16,479 bases of DNA from Bacteroidota bacterium. Lineage in GTDB: Bacteria > Bacteroidota > Bacteroidia > Flavobacteriales > Weeksellaceae. Both the position numbers and the translations under genes were made by a program. The notes under the pieces are model-generated. The model did not search any database, was not told where the DNA came from, and saw only the letters and a list, made by a program, of their open reading frames with translations. Shown here piece by piece: positions 14,501 to 16,479 of the stretch. Numbering within the stretch: position 1 is the first letter of the stretch; every line of letters starts with the position of its first letter. The DNA lies in the NCBI GenBank assembly GCA_023433225.1, contig JAEZDQ010000181.1, forward strand, positions 1-16,479. Direction: 5' to 3'.

Positions 14501-14541
14501 AAGCCGTCATCCAAAATCTTAATTGAATGACGGCTTTTTTT
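14501..14541 (+). terminator. Intrinsic terminator of the sigma operon
   Basis: AAGCCGTCAT (14501-14510) pairs with ATGACGGCTT (14527-14536) in a 10-bp stem around a 16-nt loop. A run of T (14535-14541) follows. It lies 35 bp after the barrel-protein stop. The T-run overlaps the stop codon of the converging T9SS gene. On the minus strand the T-run is short, so it mainly serves the plus strand. Confidence 0.85.
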
Positions 14542-15787
14542 ATTTCTTGATGATTTTCTTCGACTGATAGCCCAAATCATAATGAAAAAGTAAATGATAA
14601 ACACCCGGTTTTTGCGGAAAATCGAAACTGTAGGATTTATTTCCTTTAGAATCAATGGTTTCGCGAAGCAATTGTTTGATTAGTTTTCCGCTTTCGTCAA
14701 ACAGCGTGATGACCATGTGGTCCGCTCGTTGGTAATCCACCGTGATATTCAGCACCTCTTCGACCGGATTAGGCGCAACCGTGATTTCCATGTCTTTCGG
14801 GCGTTCCGTGGTAATGTCGGAAACCGAAAGATTGTCGGTATATTTATAAATGCTGTGCCCGGAGCAATAAACCAAATTTTGTCCAAAAATCTGGAAGCGG
14901 TTCAAACTCCAACCGAAACCTAAATTGTCCCAAGTTTCCCCGCCATCGGTGGTTTCCAGAAAACCGCTGTAGTGGCCGCCCATCCAACCGTGGTCTTCGG
15001 TTATGAAGCCCACACCTTGAATGAAAGGATCGGGCACGTCATGTTCTTCCCAGTTTTGCCCGTTGTCTGTGGATTTGATGAGTTTTCCGTCAAAAGGATC
15101 AAATGACTGTACAGACCCGAACATAATGTTGGGATTGGAAAACAACACCTGCAATTTCCAGACCTGCTCGCCTGCCCTGCCTGAATTATAAAGCTCCGTC
15201 CATGTTTCGCCTCCATTGGTTGTTTTGAGGACTACGCCACCTGAATTGCTACCGCCTGAAGCATATCCGGTTTGTTCATCCACAAATAAAACTTCTACCA
15301 AAGAATTGGCATAAGCACTCATGTCTATAATTTCCCAAGTTTCCCCGCTGTCGGTAGATTTGATGATATAAGCAGGCTCAAAATAGGCGCCACAGCCGTA
15401 AACGGTAGATTCACCTACTGTTTCCAAACCGCATATGGCAGGGATTGCTCCCTGTAAATCCCAAACGATTTCCCAAGTTTCTCCACCGTCTGTTGTGCGA
15501 TAAAAATTATCGGAAAGCGCTCCTAAAAACCCGATGTTCTCATTCAGGAATTCTATGTTCCGTAAATATTCCCCGTTGTTGTAGGATGATTGCACCCAAG
15601 TATTTCCGCCGTCCGTAGTTTTATAAACTGCCGACCCGGCTCCGTCCGCCGCCCAGCCCAGATTTTCATTCAAAAAGAAAACATCATCATAACGGGAAGG
15701 CGATTCGGGGATGTTCAGTTGTTCCCAGTTTTGTGCCATGCAAAACAAGCCCGTACAGGCGGCTAATAAAGTTAATTTTGATTTCAT
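14540..15787 (-). CDS. Secreted Asp-box repeat protein with T9SS type A sorting domain
   Basis: This exported 415-residue protein has a Sec signal peptide (1-19, ending CMAQ). Six Asp-box motifs (S/T-x-D-x-G-x-T-W) lie at 56-64, 97-105, 143-151, 188-196, 238-246 and 278-286. They indicate a beta-propeller of the BNR/Ycf48-like kind. One box has Asn for Asp (KTTNGGETW). The C-terminal 75 residues (about 337-415) match a type A sorting domain: VAPNPVEEVLNI at 337-348, then LFDESGKLIKQLL, PQKPGVYHLLFH and a lysine-rich end (QSKKIIKK). T9SS moves such proteins through the outer membrane, removes the domain and releases or anchors them on the surface. No T9SS machinery gene is in this window. The propeller could bind glycans or act structurally; no sialidase-type Arg triad or catalytic motif is evident, so no enzyme is claimed. 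Confidence 0.9.
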   Translation of the reverse strand: MKSKLTLLAACTGLFCMAQNWEQLNIPESPSRYDDVFFLNENLGWAADGAGSAVYKTTDGGNTWVQSSYNNGEYLRNIEFLNENIGFLGALSDNFYRTTDGGETWEIVWDLQGAIPAICGLETVGESTVYGCGAYFEPAYIIKSTDSGETWEIIDMSAYANSLVEVLFVDEQTGYASGGSNSGGVVLKTTNGGETWTELYNSGRAGEQVWKLQVLFSNPNIMFGSVQSFDPFDGKLIKSTDNGQNWEEHDVPDPFIQGVGFITEDHGWMGGHYSGFLETTDGGETWDNLGFGWSLNRFQIFGQNLVYCSGHSIYKYTDNLSVSDITTERPKDMEITVAPNPVEEVLNITVDYQRADHMVITLFDESGKLIKQLLRETIDSKGNKSYSFDFPQKPGVYHLLFHYDLGYQSKKIIKK

Positions 15788-15809
15788 GTGTTAATTAAAA
15801 ATTGAAAAT

Positions 15810-15817
15810 CAAATGTA
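15810..15817 (-). promoter_or_regulatory. -7 promoter element for the T9SS cargo gene
   Basis: The minus strand reads TACATTTG (15817-15810), an exact TAnnTTTG match. A start near 15803 would give a leader of about 16 nt before the ATG at 15787. It lies in the 47-bp gap after the YkgJ gene on the same strand, so this gene is probably transcribed separately. No clear -33 box was found. Confidence 0.45.
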
Positions 15818-15834
15818 AAAATTAATTCAAGCCA

Positions 15835-16320
15835 TTATTTAAACTTCTTCATCATTTCTTCCACAACTTCATAAGCCGCCGGACAAATCATGGTGTTTTT
15901 TAGGGTTAAATGATTGATCTGGTAAAACTTTTTCCGGTCGGTATGCGGGTATTCCCGACAAGCCTTCGGGCGGTGTTCATAAACCGAACAATAGTTATCC
16001 GCTCCCAAAAAGGGACAGGGAACCGACTGTAAAACATAGTCATTGTCTTCATCAATCCTTAAATATTGATCGATGAATTGCGAAGGTTTCATCCGAAATA
16101 AACTTGACAATCTTTCGATGTCTTTATGGGTAAAAAGGGGGCCTGTAGTTCTACAGCAATTGGCACAGGATAAACAATCAATTTTCTCAAAAACCTCATC
16201 GTGTATTTCCCCCATTTTCCGGTCGAAATCCTTGGGTGGTTTGTTTTTGATTTGTGTTAGGAATTTTTTGTGTTCCGTTTGGCGTTGTTTTGCTTTTTGG
16301 TTGTGATGTTCTAAATTCAT
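15835..16320 (-). CDS. YkgJ family cysteine-cluster protein
   Basis: This 161-residue soluble protein carries the metal- or Fe-S-binding cysteine pattern of the YkgJ (CxxCxxCC) family. The cysteines are CLSCANCC with Cys49, 52, 55 and 56, then PCPFL with Cys102, YCSVYEHRPKAC with Cys111 and Cys121, and Cys146 (MICPAA) near the C-terminus. The YEHRPKACREYP segment is a strong family marker. The basic N-terminus (1-40, rich in Lys/Gln/Asn) is predicted helical and has no signal peptide, so the protein is cytoplasmic. Eight cysteines suggest a zinc or iron-sulfur site, but which metal is used and what the protein does are not established. The ATG at 16320 is 21 bp after the stop of the partial gene to the right on the same strand, so the two are likely one operon. 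Confidence 0.92.
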   Translation of the reverse strand: MNLEHHNQKAKQRQTEHKKFLTQIKNKPPKDFDRKMGEIHDEVFEKIDCLSCANCCRTTGPLFTHKDIERLSSLFRMKPSQFIDQYLRIDEDNDYVLQSVPCPFLGADNYCSVYEHRPKACREYPHTDRKKFYQINHLTLKNTMICPAAYEVVEEMMKKFK

Positions 16321-16341
16321 CTGAATTGAGAATCCTGAAGT

Positions 16342-16479
16342 TTATTTCGATTGGGAATAGGCTTCCCTGGCTTCTGATTCTGCACGTTTAAAGAAATCCT
16401 GACCGAATTTTTCTAAAATCGCCTTTTCCATGGTTTCGGAATAACAGAGGGTTTTATGAGTTATGATGCAACCTCCGTC
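16342..16479 (-). CDS. Partial CDS, C-terminal 45 residues of an unrecognised protein
   Basis: On the minus strand a frame enters at the right edge and ends at TAA 16344-16342. It reads DGGCIITHKTLCYSETMEKA, then ILEKFGQDFFKRAESEAREA and a short YSQSK tail. It is uninterrupted for 45 codons. The cysteine pair (GGCIITHKTLC) might bind metal or form a disulfide, and the tail is an amphipathic helix. It directly precedes the YkgJ-type gene (21-bp gap), which supports it being real and co-transcribed. I cannot name the family from this fragment. The start and most of the gene lie outside the window. Confidence 0.7.
   Translation of the reverse strand, partial: DGGCIITHKTLCYSETMEKAILEKFGQDFFKRAESEAREAYSQSK

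Noticed and set aside
15755..15787. Lipoprotein signal (LLAAC, Cys11) in the T9SS cargo protein
   Set aside because: The hydrophobic stretch before Cys11 is too short for a lipoprotein signal. Cleavage after the MAQ at 17-19 by signal peptidase I fits better.

Overview
The window looks like a chromosomal segment of a Bacteroidota bacterium, most likely class Flavobacteriia. Four things in the sequence point there. One gene encodes a secreted protein ending in a type IX secretion (T9SS) sorting domain. Another encodes a TPR/transmembrane/coiled-coil/HTH regulator of a layout common in this phylum. There is a bacillithiol gene (bshC) of the Bacteroidota kind. Finally, TAnnTTTG-type -7 promoter elements sit in front of several genes, while Shine-Dalgarno sequences are almost absent. 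The DNA is AT-rich. I see no tRNA, rRNA, insertion sequence, prophage, integrase or CRISPR array, and no gene-free stretch longer than about 180 bases.

Layout, left to right. (1) Positions 1-97 hold a minus-strand unit: a -7 element, a strong AAGGAG ribosome binding site, a five-codon reading frame and an intrinsic terminator, pointing off the left edge. (2) An O6-alkylguanine DNA methyltransferase (97-573, +) converges on a DUF456 membrane protein (585-1076, -). (3) A two-gene plus-strand operon has a YbdG-like mechanosensitive channel (1160-2437) overlapping pdxJ (2430-3161), which makes pyridoxine 5'-phosphate. (4) Converging on it is a minus-strand pair, bshC (5129-6733) followed by a four-LysM plus periplasmic-binding-fold protein (3175-5091). 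(5) Divergent from bshC is a membrane-anchored TPR/HTH regulator (6903-8663), then a regulatory-looking intergenic region with tandem 11-bp repeats and a 75-residue membrane miniprotein (8842-9069). (6) A large two-domain M16 zinc peptidase (9140-12052, -) shares a bidirectional terminator with the miniprotein. (7) Divergent from the peptidase is a three-gene operon: ECF sigma factor, single-pass anti-sigma-like protein and outer-membrane beta-barrel protein (12174-14465). It is preceded by a GCAAC/GTC element that I read as an ECF-type, probably self-regulated promoter. (8) A T9SS cargo protein with Asp-box repeats (14540-15787, -) follows, then a minus-strand operon of an unrecognised partial gene and a YkgJ-type cysteine-cluster protein (15835-16479).

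Most genes are cell-envelope or housekeeping functions in short operons. The least explained parts are the possible leader-peptide attenuator at the left edge, the repeat-flanked miniprotein, and the sigma/anti-sigma/barrel module. Four proteins appear to start at GTG or TTG rather than ATG, because stop codons lie immediately upstream or no suitable ATG exists.
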